A stretch of DNA of 64,000 nt from Prochlorococcus marinus (GCF_001180305.1 NZ_CVSX01000007.1:1-64000), one strand, 5' to 3'. Numbered from the stretch's first letter, positions 37,596 to 47,570 are shown. The notes: generated by a model not told the origin, from the sequence alone. A program made the numbers and translations.

Positions 37596-38630
37596 CTAAG
37601 TTTTTAAAAGCATTTTTGCTCTGCAGGCTGCACTGAAAAGTCCAAACTCCTCATCTAGAATCACTTTCATTGGTATTGTTTTAAGAATATCTGTTAATCT
37701 CCCTTTGTCGAAAAATTGTTTCATAAATAAATCTGAATTAAAGTTTTTGAAATGTTTTGATGCGGTCCCTCCAGATATCCATAACCCGCCAAAGCACAAT
37801 TCTTGAAGGGCAACATCTCCTAATAAAGAGGCATAAGCGCCTAACCAAATTCTCTCAACTTCAATCATTAGTTGATCCCCTTCCTTTGATAGATTACAAA
37901 TTTTTTCAGGTAGTTCTTTTCTTGCAACATCAGAAATTTTAATTTCTTTTATATATTTTTGTAGAGGATGGTTTTGGGCATCAGGTTTGCCTAGTCTCCA
38001 TTCGGCAATTCTTGATAAGCCTGTCCCGCTTACAATCCTTTCACAAGATATCCTCTCAACTTTAAGGTAATTCTTAAGCCAAATCTTTAATTCCCATTCT
38101 AATTCTGTCTTTGGCGAATATTCAACATGACCACCTTCACTAGCTAAAACTTTTACCTTTTTTCCTGAAATTATGCCTCTTGCAATGCCCAAACCAGTCC
38201 CTGCTCCAACAATGGCATGCAATTCATTATTAGCACCTTCAGAATGGTTTCCATTTTGAATAGTAGAATATTGATTTTTCTTTAAAAAGGGTATTCCGTA
38301 AATTTGCACTGCGAAATCATTTATTAGTTCGCAGTTTTTAAAACTAAATTTGTCTTGTAATACATTTCCAGATATATCCCATGATAGATTTATTATTTTT
38401 GCGTTGTTGTTAGATAAAGGACCGGCTACTGCGAAACATGCAGAATAGGGATGAGCAATATTTTTGCATTGATTTTCTAAAAAATCTTCTAGGATTAGTT
38501 CAAAAGAATCCCATTCACAAGATAAATATTTCTTTTTGAATATTAACTTAGGCGAATCATCATTTATATCTTTTTTATATATTCCCAATAAAACCTTGGT
38601 ACCTCCTAAATCGCAAGCGAGAAAATTCAT
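37596..38630 (-). CDS. glk: Glucokinase
   Basis: Phosphorylates glucose with ATP. The 344-residue protein belongs to the bacterial Glk (PF02685) group. It has the phosphate-1 motif LACDLGGTKVLLGI at the start, the second motif in AIVGAGTGLGIARGI (about 138-152), a catalytic aspartate in LINDFAVQ, and the glucose-binding EGGHVEY. It lies between thrS and thrB in a minus-strand run and may feed glucose from glycogen breakdown or uptake into metabolism. Confidence 0.92.
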   Translation of the reverse strand: MNFLACDLGGTKVLLGIYKKDINDDSPKLIFKKKYLSCEWDSFELILEDFLENQCKNIAHPYSACFAVAGPLSNNNAKIINLSWDISGNVLQDKFSFKNCELINDFAVQIYGIPFLKKNQYSTIQNGNHSEGANNELHAIVGAGTGLGIARGIISGKKVKVLASEGGHVEYSPKTELEWELKIWLKNYLKVERISCERIVSGTGLSRIAEWRLGKPDAQNHPLQKYIKEIKISDVARKELPEKICNLSKEGDQLMIEVERIWLGAYASLLGDVALQELCFGGLWISGGTASKHFKNFNSDLFMKQFFDKGRLTDILKTIPMKVILDEEFGLFSAACRAKMLLKT

Positions 38631-38640
38631 ATTTTTGAAA

Positions 38641-40557
38641 TTATTCTGTTCTACCTTTTTTTTCTATTAATTCATCCATTAATTTGTAAAGAATAGGTAA
38701 ATTGAAAATCCCTAAATTTGTTCCATCCAAAGCTCTTAAGGCGACAGAATCAATTTCTTCTTCTTTATCTCCAATAACTCCAATTAAGGGAACTCTCCCG
38801 AGAGTTGCCTCTCTTATTTTATATCCTATTTTTTCATTTCTAATATCAACTTTTGATCTATAACCATTATTGTTTATTAATTCATTAAACTTTAAACACT
38901 TTTCAATATTTCTATCAGTAATGCTTAATAAAATTATTTGATAAGGCGCGAGCCAAATTGGGAATTTTGCCTCATATTGTTCAATTAAGATTCCGATAAA
39001 TCTTTCAAAGGATCCTAAAATTGCTCTATGAAGCATAACTGGATTCCTTTTCTCATTATCAATATCTACATAAGTTGCTTCTAATCTAATAGGCATTGAG
39101 AAATCAACCTGAATAGTTCCGCATTGCCATACTCTGTTAAGACAATCTTTTAACGAGAATTCAATTTTCGGACCATAAAAAGCACCTTCTCCTGGTTGGA
39201 GTTCCCATTTTAGATTTTTATTATCAAGAGCTTTGGTAAGAGCCTCCTCTGATTTATCCCAAATCTCTTCACTACCTACCCTTTTTTCAGGACGTGTTGA
39301 TAATTTGATAATGATTTCATTAAAACCAAAAGTTTTATAAACTTCGAAAACAAGATCTATAAAAGTAGATACCTCTTCTTGAATTTGCTCTTCTGTACAG
39401 AATATGTGTGCATCATCTTGAGTAAAGTTTCTTACTCTCATTAATCCGTGAAGTGCACCAGAAGGCTCATTTCTGTGACAAGAACCAAATTCAGCAAGAC
39501 GAATAGGTAAATCCTTATAACTTTTTAAACCTTGATTAAATACTTGAATATGGCATGGACAATTCATTGGTTTAATTGCATAAGTTCGATTTTCTGATGC
39601 AGTAGTGAACATATCGTCTCTAAATTTTTCCCAGTGTCCGGATTTTTCCCAAAGAGATTTATCAACAGCTTGTGGGGTTTTAATTTCTAAATAATCATTT
39701 TTTTTAAGAATTTCTCTTATGTATTTTTCTAGTACCTGGTAGATTGTCCATCCATTTGGATGCCAAAAAATCATTCCTGGAGATTCTTCTTGTATATGAA
39801 AAAGTGAATGTTTTTTCCCAAGTTTTCTATGATCTCTTTTTTCCGCCTCTACAATTCTTGTTAAATAATCTTTGAGCTCTTTTTCTTTAGCCCATGCAGT
39901 ACCATATATTCTCTGTAATGATTCATTTTCACTATTACCCCTCCAGTATGAACCTGATAATTTAAGTAACTTGAAGTGTCTTAAATGCCTTGTGTTGGGA
40001 ACGTGAGGCCCTCTACACATGTCGATATATTCTTCGTGCTTGTATAAATTGATGAGACCTTCTTCAGGAATTTCTTCAATTATTCGTAATTTAAAAATCT
40101 CATCTCTTTCTTTAAAAGTTTTTATTGCCTCTTCTTTGGAAACTTGAAGAATTTTTACATCATAATCTTTTTTAATTAAGCTGTTTATTCTTTCTTCAAT
40201 TTTTATTAAATCTTCAGGAGTAAATCTGTATTCAGAAAAAATGTCGTAGTAAAAACCATCTTCAATTACAGGCCCAATTGCCATTTTAATATTGGGGTAA
40301 ATCTGCTTAACTGCATGACCAATAAGGTGAGCAAAGGAATGTCTTATTATCTCAATTCCTTCTTTATCTTTTGATGTGATGATTACAACTTTGGAATCTT
40401 TATTTATTGGAATTGTTGCATCAAGAAGAACATCATTTACTTTCCCAGCAATTGTTGCTTTAGCTAATCCAGCGCCTATACTCTGGGCAATTTCTAGAAT
40501 AGTTACAGATTTTTCGAAAACCTTTTTTGAACCATCAGGCAAAGTAATTATTGGCAT
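38641..40557 (-). CDS. thrS: Threonyl-tRNA synthetase
   Basis: A class II aminoacyl-tRNA synthetase. The 638 residues show the N-terminal TGS domain (about 1-60), the editing domain with [10 protein letters not shown] and CRGPHVPNT, the catalytic core with zinc-ligand regions MNCPCH and DDAHIF and a third histidine in LHRAILGS, and the C-terminal anticodon-binding domain. The domain order and length are standard. It is followed by glk and preceded by trpS on the same strand with short gaps. Confidence 0.97.
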   Translation of the reverse strand: MPIITLPDGSKKVFEKSVTILEIAQSIGAGLAKATIAGKVNDVLLDATIPINKDSKVVIITSKDKEGIEIIRHSFAHLIGHAVKQIYPNIKMAIGPVIEDGFYYDIFSEYRFTPEDLIKIEERINSLIKKDYDVKILQVSKEEAIKTFKERDEIFKLRIIEEIPEEGLINLYKHEEYIDMCRGPHVPNTRHLRHFKLLKLSGSYWRGNSENESLQRIYGTAWAKEKELKDYLTRIVEAEKRDHRKLGKKHSLFHIQEESPGMIFWHPNGWTIYQVLEKYIREILKKNDYLEIKTPQAVDKSLWEKSGHWEKFRDDMFTTASENRTYAIKPMNCPCHIQVFNQGLKSYKDLPIRLAEFGSCHRNEPSGALHGLMRVRNFTQDDAHIFCTEEQIQEEVSTFIDLVFEVYKTFGFNEIIIKLSTRPEKRVGSEEIWDKSEEALTKALDNKNLKWELQPGEGAFYGPKIEFSLKDCLNRVWQCGTIQVDFSMPIRLEATYVDIDNEKRNPVMLHRAILGSFERFIGILIEQYEAKFPIWLAPYQIILLSITDRNIEKCLKFNELINNNGYRSKVDIRNEKIGYKIREATLGRVPLIGVIGDKEEEIDSVALRALDGTNLGIFNLPILYKLMDELIEKKGRTE

Positions 40558-40560
40558 AAT

Positions 40561-41577
40561 TTATTTCTCCATTTCAAAGAATCCCAATTTTGATTTAACT
40601 CTTTTTAAAGTCTGATTTGCTAAATCTTCAGCTTTTTCCTTCCCTTCATCAAGGATTTTATTTAATTGATAGGGATCATTAATTAGTAATTTATATTTTT
40701 TCTGAATAGGTTCTAGTGATTCAATAAGTTGTTCAGTAATTAATTTCTTAAATGTCCCCCATCCAGTCTCTGAGAATTCTTTTTCACATTGAGCAATTTC
40801 TTTACCAGATAATATTGAATAAATCATCAAAAGATTTTTAGATTCTGGTCTCTCAGGGTTGTTATATTCTATTCCAATAGAACTGTCACTTTTTGCTCTT
40901 TTTATTTTTTTTGTGATTATTTCAGGAGGATCTAATAAGTTAATGCGACTGCCCTCATTAGGATCACTTTTGCTCATCTTTTTTGAACCATCAATTAAAC
41001 TCATTATTTTTGAACCATTCTTCATGATGATTGGCTGAGGGATTTTTAAAATATTTTTATCCTTACTAAATCTGGCATTAATTCTCTGTTGTGCAATATC
41101 TCTGGCAAGTTCAAGATGTTGTTTTTGGTCCTCACCCACTGGTACGAAGTCAGCGTCATAAAGAAGAATGTCTGCAGCCATCAGTATTGGATAGTCAAAT
41201 AATCCAATAGATACATTATTCCCTTGTTGTATGGATTTTTCTTTGAATTGAATCATTCTTTCCATCCAATTTATTGGGGTCATGCAATTTAATATCCAAC
41301 AAAGTTCTGAATGTGCTGAAATTTGACTTTGGACAAAAATTGAGCATATATTGGGATCTATTCCACAAGCGACGTATAAAGCCGCAGTAGAGATAGTGTT
41401 CTTGGATAATTCTTTGGGATTATATGAGGCTGTTATTGCGTGCAAATCAACTACACATAGAAATGTTTCATATTGCTCTTGAAGCGTAACCCAATTATTA
41501 ATGGCCCCTAGCCAATTCCCAATATGTAAATCACCAGTTGGTTGAACTCCCGAAAGAATTCTTTTTTTATTTGCCAT
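40561..41577 (-). CDS. trpS: Tryptophanyl-tRNA synthetase
   Basis: A class I synthetase of 338 residues. The HIGH-type motif reads GDLHIGNWLGA near residue 15, and the KMSKS motif is in KKMSKSDPN near 205. These are complete, so it should be active. The first 11 bases overlap the end of the small basic protein gene upstream on the same strand, suggesting translational coupling. Confidence 0.96.
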   Translation of the reverse strand: MANKKRILSGVQPTGDLHIGNWLGAINNWVTLQEQYETFLCVVDLHAITASYNPKELSKNTISTAALYVACGIDPNICSIFVQSQISAHSELCWILNCMTPINWMERMIQFKEKSIQQGNNVSIGLFDYPILMAADILLYDADFVPVGEDQKQHLELARDIAQQRINARFSKDKNILKIPQPIIMKNGSKIMSLIDGSKKMSKSDPNEGSRINLLDPPEIITKKIKRAKSDSSIGIEYNNPERPESKNLLMIYSILSGKEIAQCEKEFSETGWGTFKKLITEQLIESLEPIQKKYKLLINDPYQLNKILDEGKEKAEDLANQTLKRVKSKLGFFEMEK

Positions 41578-41989
41578 CCTCTTCTACTTCGCTTGATAGG
41601 ATCTCTTCAGTTGATGTACTTTTAACAGGTCTTGCAAAAGGGTCAGGTGCTGTTTTTGTCTTTTCTTCATAAGGATTTTGTGATTGTCTAGATGGAGAAG
41701 AGTTTTTATTATTTTTTGCATATTCTGTGATTGATTCAATCAACTTTTCGTCTTTGATCATTTCGCTAAGTGTTCTAACAGAGAAACCCAGAACTGCAAC
41801 GGTAGATCTTAACTGAAAGGCCTCTTGTATTGATTTAACAGCTTTCATTTCGTTATCACTCAATCTTATGCGGAATCCTCCTCCATCTCTTCTGCCGCTC
41901 GATCTATCTCTGAAATTAGATCTTTCATTGTTAGAACGACCTTTGTAATTTTCTTGTCTAGGATTATTGCTGAAATTTGAATTAGACAT
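41567..41989 (-). CDS. Small basic protein with possible ribbon-helix-helix core
   Basis: A 140-residue protein with three parts. Residues 1-38 are rich in Ser, Asn, Arg and Gly (FSNNPRQENYKGRSNNERS, then GRRDGGG). Residues about 38-90 (FRIRLSDNEMKAVKSIQEAF, then RSTVAVLGFSVRTLSEMIK) have the strand-helix-helix pattern of ribbon-helix-helix DNA-binding proteins. The tail is Ser/Lys/Glu-rich and probably unstructured. I do not recognise a named family. It overlaps trpS by 11 bases on the same strand. A nucleic-acid-binding role is inference. Confidence 0.65.
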   Translation of the reverse strand: MSNSNFSNNPRQENYKGRSNNERSNFRDRSSGRRDGGGFRIRLSDNEMKAVKSIQEAFQLRSTVAVLGFSVRTLSEMIKDEKLIESITEYAKNNKNSSPSRQSQNPYEEKTKTAPDPFARPVKSTSTEEILSSEVEEDGK

Positions 41990-42154
41990 CTTGATGTTTC
42001 TTAAGTTATTTAAATAGTCTATTAACTTAGCATCTTGTTATGCAAGAAGTCTTTTAAAAAGGCTTAAATTTTTATCTTTTGATTAACGACTTTTGAAATT
42101 TTACTGTTCTCATTCACAACTTGCATTAAAATAAAATTAGAAAAATAAAGTATT

Positions 42155-43489
42155 GTGTTTGATATTAGTAAAGACAACCTTTTAAAGGATTTCATAAAGT
42201 TTCCCAAAAAAAATCTTCTTTTTATCTTATTATTTTTAGCTTTTGGGGAATGGTTTGTAAGTGACTTAATTCATTTTGCAGGAGGTTCAATAGGATTTTT
42301 TGCGTTGTGTTTAGGGGGATATTTTTACTTGAAGAATGATAAGCCTAAATTTAATGAGCCAAATAATTTAGATGGATGGATAAATTTATGCAATGAAGAT
42401 TTAAATTTTTTTGAAGAACTTGAAGCAACAAATGAATTAGAAAAACAGAATTCAAAAAGACAAAAACTACTTGAATCGATTCTTAATAGATGTGAAAAAG
42501 AAAAAATAAGTTGCATTGGACAGAAAGACTATCAAAGTTTTCAATCTGTTTTGAAAAGTAATTTTAAAGCAGATAAGTTTGACTTAGATTTATATGAAAA
42601 ACTGCCTAAATACAATTCTTCTCAAGTTATTCCCGAAAAAGTTTTGAAGAGTGATGCAATCTTGTATTTTATAAACTTGCCTTTGTCGGCAAATGATTTT
42701 TTGTGGCTAGAAAAGTTTCCTAAAAATATGCCAATCTGGTTGGTGGCTTTAACTTCCAACCAAATAAAAGCCAAAAATCAGATAGAAGAATTAAAGTCTC
42801 AAATTTCAAGTGACTTTTTAAATAAAATTATTACTTTTGATGTGAATAAAAATGAAATAACCAATATACCTTTTTCCTTAAGGAAGTTTTTCATAAGTTC
42901 ATCTAAAAATATTGAAAATACAAAAAAAAGACTCTTGAAAGAACTCCATGTTGCCTGGCAATCTGAAATTGAAGGAATTAGAAGAATGCAGTTAAAAGGT
43001 ATACAAAGAAAAAATCAAATTCTTGTAGCAACAACTGTTTTCTTATCTCCTATCCCATCAATTGATGTTATGGCAATGACAGTACTAAATTCTTTAATGA
43101 TTAAAGAAATTAAGTCTATATGGGGATGTAATTGGTCCCCTGAAATTTTAGATAAAGTATCCAAAGAGATTTTAAAGACTGCAATTGCTCAGGGAGTTAT
43201 TGAATGGAGTGGACAGACTCTAATTGGCATAACAAAATTACATGGGCCAAATTGGCTTGTCTCTGGAACATTTCAGGCTGTGAGTGCTGCTTATTTAACA
43301 AGAGTAGTATCAAGTTCTTTGGCTGATTTTATGGCAATAACAAAAGGTGTAGAAGAACCTGATTTAGACTTTATCAAGAAAAATTCTGAAAAAATTGTTG
43401 AAAAAGCTTTTGAAAAAGAAAAAATAAATTGGAAAGGATTTATTTCTGATCTTAGTAAACCACTTATGAAACTTTCTTTTAGTTCATAA
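42155..43489 (+). CDS. DUF697 membrane protein without visible GTPase motifs
   Basis: A 444-residue protein. An N-terminal membrane hairpin (about 15-60) is followed by a middle region with strands and helices (AILYFINLPLSANDF, PIWLVALTS) that resembles the layout of a Ras-like GTPase but shows no GxxxxGKS Walker A and no NKxD. The C-terminal DUF697 region (about 270-400) has PIPSIDVMAMTVLN and GTFQAVSAAYLTRV, which are typical. The start is GTG; no nearby ATG fits. It stands alone, divergent from the small basic protein gene and 11 bases before the manganese transporter genes. Confidence 0.75.
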   Translation: MFDISKDNLLKDFIKFPKKNLLFILLFLAFGEWFVSDLIHFAGGSIGFFALCLGGYFYLKNDKPKFNEPNNLDGWINLCNEDLNFFEELEATNELEKQNSKRQKLLESILNRCEKEKISCIGQKDYQSFQSVLKSNFKADKFDLDLYEKLPKYNSSQVIPEKVLKSDAILYFINLPLSANDFLWLEKFPKNMPIWLVALTSNQIKAKNQIEELKSQISSDFLNKIITFDVNKNEITNIPFSLRKFFISSSKNIENTKKRLLKELHVAWQSEIEGIRRMQLKGIQRKNQILVATTVFLSPIPSIDVMAMTVLNSLMIKEIKSIWGCNWSPEILDKVSKEILKTAIAQGVIEWSGQTLIGITKLHGPNWLVSGTFQAVSAAYLTRVVSSSLADFMAITKGVEEPDLDFIKKNSEKIVEKAFEKEKINWKGFISDLSKPLMKLSFSS

Positions 43490-43500
43490 TCTAAGGATGA

Positions 43501-44409
43501 ATGTTAAATATGAAAAAAAATATTCTTTTTTTAAGTTTGTTGCTTCTACTTTCTCTTACTTCAGGCTCATGTAAGAAAATATCAAACAATAATGAAACTA
43601 AAGAAGTAATACTGGCAAGCTTCACTGTTTTGGCGGATATAATTAGCAATGTTGCAAAAGATGATTTTATTGTTAGATCAATAACGAAACCAGGAGTTGA
43701 AGTTCATGGCTACCAACCAACTCCAAGTGATTTGGTAAATGCCTCAAGTGCTTTTGTTTTTATTGATAATGGATTTGGATTTGAATTATGGGCTGAAAAA
43801 TTTGTTTCTAATTTAAAAGTTAAAAGAATTACTGTAGCGGAAGATTTAGATCCTATTTTTATCAGTGAAGATTTTTATAAAGGAAAACCCAATCCTCATG
43901 CTTGGATTTCTCCAAAAAGAGGGATCCTATACGTAGATATTCTCGTGGATTCTTTATCAGAATTGAGGCCATCCAAAAGGACATTATTTGAAGAAAATGG
44001 AAAAATTTATAAAGATAAACTTTCTAAAATAGATAAAGAATTCTCACTTTTTATTAATAACTTAAATAAAGACAGTAGGTATCTAGTAAGTTGTGAAGGT
44101 GCTTTTTCGTATTTAACAAATGACTATGGATTAGAAGAAGTTTATTTGTGGCCAGTTAACGCTGAGAGTCAAATTACTCCTAAAAGAATGGCAAGAACAA
44201 TCTCACTAGTTAAAGAAAAAAATGTCCCATCTGTATTTTGCGAAAGTACTGTAAGTAACGAATCTCAAATGGTTGTTGCAAATGAAACTGGGGCTAATTT
44301 TGGAGGAAATCTTTTTGTTGATTCATTATCTGATGACAGTGGGCCTGCTAGTTCTTATATAAAAATGCTGGAGCATAATTTGGATTTGATAAAAAAAGGA
44401 CTTTTTTGA
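43501..44409 (+). CDS. mntC: Manganese/zinc ABC transporter, substrate-binding lipoprotein
   Basis: A periplasmic cluster A-I binding protein of 302 residues. It has a hydrophobic signal with cysteine at SGSCKK and a weak lipobox. Metal ligands are visible as H in GVEVHGYQPTPSD, H in PNPHAWISP, E in CEGAFSYL and D in FVDSLSDDSGP, the pattern seen in MntC/PsaA-type manganese proteins. It lacks the His-rich loop of ZnuA. Manganese is the more likely cargo, as expected for photosystem II. A second ATG at 43510 may be the true start; AAGGA lies just upstream. Confidence 0.85.
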   Translation: MLNMKKNILFLSLLLLLSLTSGSCKKISNNNETKEVILASFTVLADIISNVAKDDFIVRSITKPGVEVHGYQPTPSDLVNASSAFVFIDNGFGFELWAEKFVSNLKVKRITVAEDLDPIFISEDFYKGKPNPHAWISPKRGILYVDILVDSLSELRPSKRTLFEENGKIYKDKLSKIDKEFSLFINNLNKDSRYLVSCEGAFSYLTNDYGLEEVYLWPVNAESQITPKRMARTISLVKEKNVPSVFCESTVSNESQMVVANETGANFGGNLFVDSLSDDSGPASSYIKMLEHNLDLIKKGLF

Positions 44410-44412
44410 ATT

Positions 44413-45177
44413 ATGGAAACAATCAATTATCAAAACTTTAGGATTGAGGCAGAGAATATTTGCGTAGATTACAACGGTAAGGTGGCTTTGTATGATGCCA
44501 ATTTAAGATTGAAACCTGGTCAGATTTGTGGGTTAGTAGGGATGAACGGGGCTGGTAAAACAACTTTTTTTAATGCTTTAACTGGATTTGTAAATATTTC
44601 AAAGGGAAAAATTAGAATAAATGGAGAGTCAGTAAGATCTGCTCAAAAAGATCAGACAATTGCTTATGTTCCTCAAAATGAGGGAATTGATAGTCAATTT
44701 CCAATAAGTGTTTGGGATGTAGTGATGATGGGAAGATATGGTTCGATGAATATTTTTAGGTGTCCCAGAGAGTCTGATGTTCAGGCGGTTAAAGATGCTA
44801 TTGAGAGAGTTGATCTTACTGATCATTTATCTACACCTATTGGAAACTTATCTGGGGGTCAGAGAAAACGAACTTTTTTGGCTAGAGCAATTGCGCAAAG
44901 AGCATCAATATTACTTCTTGATGAGCCTTTTTCAGGTGTTGATATAAGAACTGAGAAACTTATCTCGGAATTATTTATTCAATTTAAAAATGAGGGGAAA
45001 ACCATATTATTATCAACTCACGATATGATTCATGTCCGTGAATTTTGTGATTTGGTTCTTTTAATAAATAAAACTGTTGTAGCTTATGGCGAAACCTCTG
45101 AAGTATTTACCCCTGAAAATATTACAACAACTTTTGGAGGGATCTCACCTGATTCCTTGTTTGGACCTGAATCCTAA
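44413..45177 (+). CDS. mntA: Manganese/zinc ABC transporter, ATP-binding subunit
   Basis: A 254-residue ATPase with Walker A GMNGAGKTT (about 43-51), signature LSGGQRKR (about 145), Walker B LLLDEPFSGVD, and the H-loop histidine in LLSTHDM. It lies 3 bases after the binding-protein gene and 12 before the permease gene. It drives import of the metal bound by the lipoprotein. The naming follows the cyanobacterial mntCAB set; metal identity rests on the binding protein. Confidence 0.88.
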   Translation: METINYQNFRIEAENICVDYNGKVALYDANLRLKPGQICGLVGMNGAGKTTFFNALTGFVNISKGKIRINGESVRSAQKDQTIAYVPQNEGIDSQFPISVWDVVMMGRYGSMNIFRCPRESDVQAVKDAIERVDLTDHLSTPIGNLSGGQRKRTFLARAIAQRASILLLDEPFSGVDIRTEKLISELFIQFKNEGKTILLSTHDMIHVREFCDLVLLINKTVVAYGETSEVFTPENITTTFGGISPDSLFGPES

Positions 45178-45189
45178 ATTTTAAATTGT

Positions 45190-46062
45190 ATGGAGCTTTG
45201 TTCTTTTTTAACTTTAGATTCATTTATCAAAGATCCTTTAACTCATGATTTCATGAGAAAAGCACTTCTTATGAGTTCATTAGTTGCCGCTGTTTGTGGT
45301 TTTTTATCAAGTTATTTAACTCTTAAAGGATGGGCTTTAATGGGAGATGCAGTGTCACATTCGGTAATGCCTGGTGTTGTGGTTGCTTATGCATTAGGTC
45401 TTCCTTTCTCATTAGGGGCATTTATTTTCGGGGTTGGTTCTGTTGCATTGATAGGGTTTATTAAGCAGAAATCTAGAGTTAAGGAAGATACTGTTATTGG
45501 GTTGGTATTTACTGGATTTTTCGCACTTGGAATCGTATTGGTTTCTAAGATTAAAAGTAATATTGATCTGCATTCTATTCTTTTTGGTAGTCCATTAGGA
45601 ATATCACTTTCAGATGTAAAACAAACCATATTCATTTCTTTATTGGTAGTAATCCTTTTATCAATTTTTAGAAAAGATTTAATGCTTTATTGTTTTGATC
45701 CTAGGCATGCAAAAACAGTTGGGATTAACGTGTTTTTTCTTCATTATTTACTGCTCACATGTTTATCTTTGGCGGCTGTTGTGGGCTTACAGTCTGTTGG
45801 AATTATTTTAGTAGTTGCAATGTTGATTACACCAGGGGCTACAGCATATTTACTGACGGATAAGTTCGATAATATGACAGTAATTTCAGTATTAAGTGCA
45901 ATTATCTCAAGCCTAATAGGAATCTATGTTAGTTTTTGGTTTGATCTTGAAACAGGTGGATCAATTGTCTTAGCACAAACTTTTATATTTTTATTTGCCT
46001 TTTTATTCGCTCCAAGATACGGAATATTTAAGTTAAAGAAATTATTTGATGGGTATAAATGA
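45190..46062 (+). CDS. mntB: Manganese/zinc ABC transporter, permease subunit
   Basis: A 290-residue membrane protein with about eight or nine hydrophobic segments, of the ABC-3 permease family. Conserved blocks include GDAVSHSVMPGVVVAYALG near residue 55, the loop around FDPRHAKTVGI, and VVAMLITPGATAYLLT. Its stop overlaps the start of the DUF4336 gene (ATGA), so that gene is translationally coupled to the transporter. Confidence 0.87.
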   Translation: MELCSFLTLDSFIKDPLTHDFMRKALLMSSLVAAVCGFLSSYLTLKGWALMGDAVSHSVMPGVVVAYALGLPFSLGAFIFGVGSVALIGFIKQKSRVKEDTVIGLVFTGFFALGIVLVSKIKSNIDLHSILFGSPLGISLSDVKQTIFISLLVVILLSIFRKDLMLYCFDPRHAKTVGINVFFLHYLLLTCLSLAAVVGLQSVGIILVVAMLITPGATAYLLTDKFDNMTVISVLSAIISSLIGIYVSFWFDLETGGSIVLAQTFIFLFAFLFAPRYGIFKLKKLFDGYK

Positions 46063-47231
46063 TAGTGGTGGAAAAAACTTTTAATAAAAAATGGAATTGG
46101 TGGCCATTATTCCCCTTATATCCTTATGGAAATAAAAAAACAATTTTCAGGGAATTAATTCCTGATCAAATATGGTCCTTGGAACAAATACAGGGACTTT
46201 ATTATGTTGCTGTTCCAATAAGAATGACGGTAATAAGGGTTGATGATGGATTGATGCTAATAAATCCAATACCTCCGACAAAAGAATTAATAAATGAGTT
46301 AGAAAAACTAATTGCGATTCACGGCAACGTAAAAACAATAATTCTACCTAGTGCCTCTGGACTAGAACATAAAATCGGACTACCAGCTCTTTCAAGAATT
46401 TTTAAAGATGCAGAAATTTGGCTTTGTCCTGGACAATGGAGCTTTCCCATAAATCTCCCACTAGATTTTTTAGGAATTCCATCAAAAAGATCAAGAATAT
46501 TGTTTGAGGAAGGTACTCCACATTCAAACTCCTTTAAATGGTCTTCATTAGGTCCACTGAATTTAGGTCTTGGAAGATATCAGGAGATAAGCTGTTTCCA
46601 TTATCCTACAAAAACTCTTCATGTAACAGATGCAATAGTTGGAATAGACTCAACACCACCTGAGATATTTAATTTTGATCCAACACCACTTCTTTTTCAT
46701 TCTAGAGAAAGAGGAGATGAACCTTTGATTGACTCCATCGAACAAAGAAAAAAAGGATGGAAAAGGTTAGTCTTGTTTTCCTCTTTTTTGAAACCAGGCA
46801 AATTAAATATTCCACCTTTAAAAAAAATATTTAAGTATTCATTCAAAAAAGATCTTAGAAATTGGAGATCTCATTTCGGTATTTATCCCTTTTTATGGGA
46901 TGAAGATTGGGAATCCTCTCTTATTGAAATAATGGGTAAAGATACTCCTAAGATTCAAATTGCACCAGTTTTACAAAAATTAATTTTTCCGCGTTCAAAA
47001 GAAGTTTTACTTAAATGGTTAGAAAATATCAAGTCTTTTGAAGATATGGAATATTTAATTCCAGCTCATTTTACGGCCCCTATAAAATTTACAATAGAAG
47101 ATTGTCAAAAATTAATTAATGAAATTAATTCACACAAGTGGGACAAACTTCCTGAGGATAATAAATTTTTAATGGGTTTATATAAAAAGTTGTTTGAACT
47201 AGGAATAATTCCTGAAGAAGTAAATATTTAA
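46059..47231 (+). CDS. DUF4336 protein coupled to the manganese transporter
   Basis: A 390-residue soluble protein with DUF4336 features, related to the metallo-beta-lactamase fold. Recognisable pieces are MTVIRVDDGLMLINPIPP, SASGLEHKIGLPAL with a possible metal-site histidine, LHVTDAIVGI, and LIPAHFTAPI. The classic HxHxDH signature is not visible, so any metal centre is altered. Its ATG overlaps the mntB stop by four bases. Coupling to mntCAB suggests a metal-related job such as a chaperone, but that is inference. It ends 3 bases from the convergent DUF760 gene. Confidence 0.72.
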   Translation: MIVVEKTFNKKWNWWPLFPLYPYGNKKTIFRELIPDQIWSLEQIQGLYYVAVPIRMTVIRVDDGLMLINPIPPTKELINELEKLIAIHGNVKTIILPSASGLEHKIGLPALSRIFKDAEIWLCPGQWSFPINLPLDFLGIPSKRSRILFEEGTPHSNSFKWSSLGPLNLGLGRYQEISCFHYPTKTLHVTDAIVGIDSTPPEIFNFDPTPLLFHSRERGDEPLIDSIEQRKKGWKRLVLFSSFLKPGKLNIPPLKKIFKYSFKKDLRNWRSHFGIYPFLWDEDWESSLIEIMGKDTPKIQIAPVLQKLIFPRSKEVLLKWLENIKSFEDMEYLIPAHFTAPIKFTIEDCQKLINEINSHKWDKLPEDNKFLMGLYKKLFELGIIPEEVNI

Positions 47232-47234
47232 AAA

Positions 47235-47570
47235 CTATTCTTCAATAGACATGTTTTCATCATTTTTAAGAGTTTGTTCCAGCTCTTTTCTTTGCTCCAT
47301 TTGTCTTAAGAAATATCCTGTCATCATTGCAGAAGATAATAAATTAGCAATGTTGTCTTTTGAGGATGTTATTTTTACATCAAATTGATCTGAAGGAAGC
47401 ATTCCAAGAAGACCTTGAACATTATGTCTAATAATTTCTTGAATATCTTCACTAGCTGATTTTGCTACTCTTTGCAAAACTTCTGGAGATTGTTTTTGTA
47501 AATATTGGATTAAATCATTCTCATCATTTGGATCATTATTTTCAGTAGCAAGAAATTCTGGATTAAACAT
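47235..47570 (-). CDS. DUF760 protein
   Basis: A 111-residue acidic, helical protein of the DUF760 family, shared by cyanobacteria and chloroplasts. The conserved stretch is QYLQKQSPEVLQRVAKSASE, with IRHNVQGLLGMLPSDQF and MMTGYFLRQMEQR after it. Function is not established. It lies 45 bases downstream of lepB on the same strand. Confidence 0.8.
   Translation of the reverse strand: MFNPEFLATENNDPNDENDLIQYLQKQSPEVLQRVAKSASEDIQEIIRHNVQGLLGMLPSDQFDVKITSSKDNIANLLSSAMMTGYFLRQMEQRKELEQTLKNDENMSIEE

Noticed and set aside
42047..42065. Imperfect inverted repeat upstream of the DUF697 gene
   Set aside because: One mismatch in 9-base AT-rich arms; too common in this composition to call an operator.
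43501..46062. Zinc (ZnuABC) transporter as the main call
   Set aside because: The binding protein lacks a His-rich loop and its motifs fit the manganese group better; zinc cannot be fully excluded.
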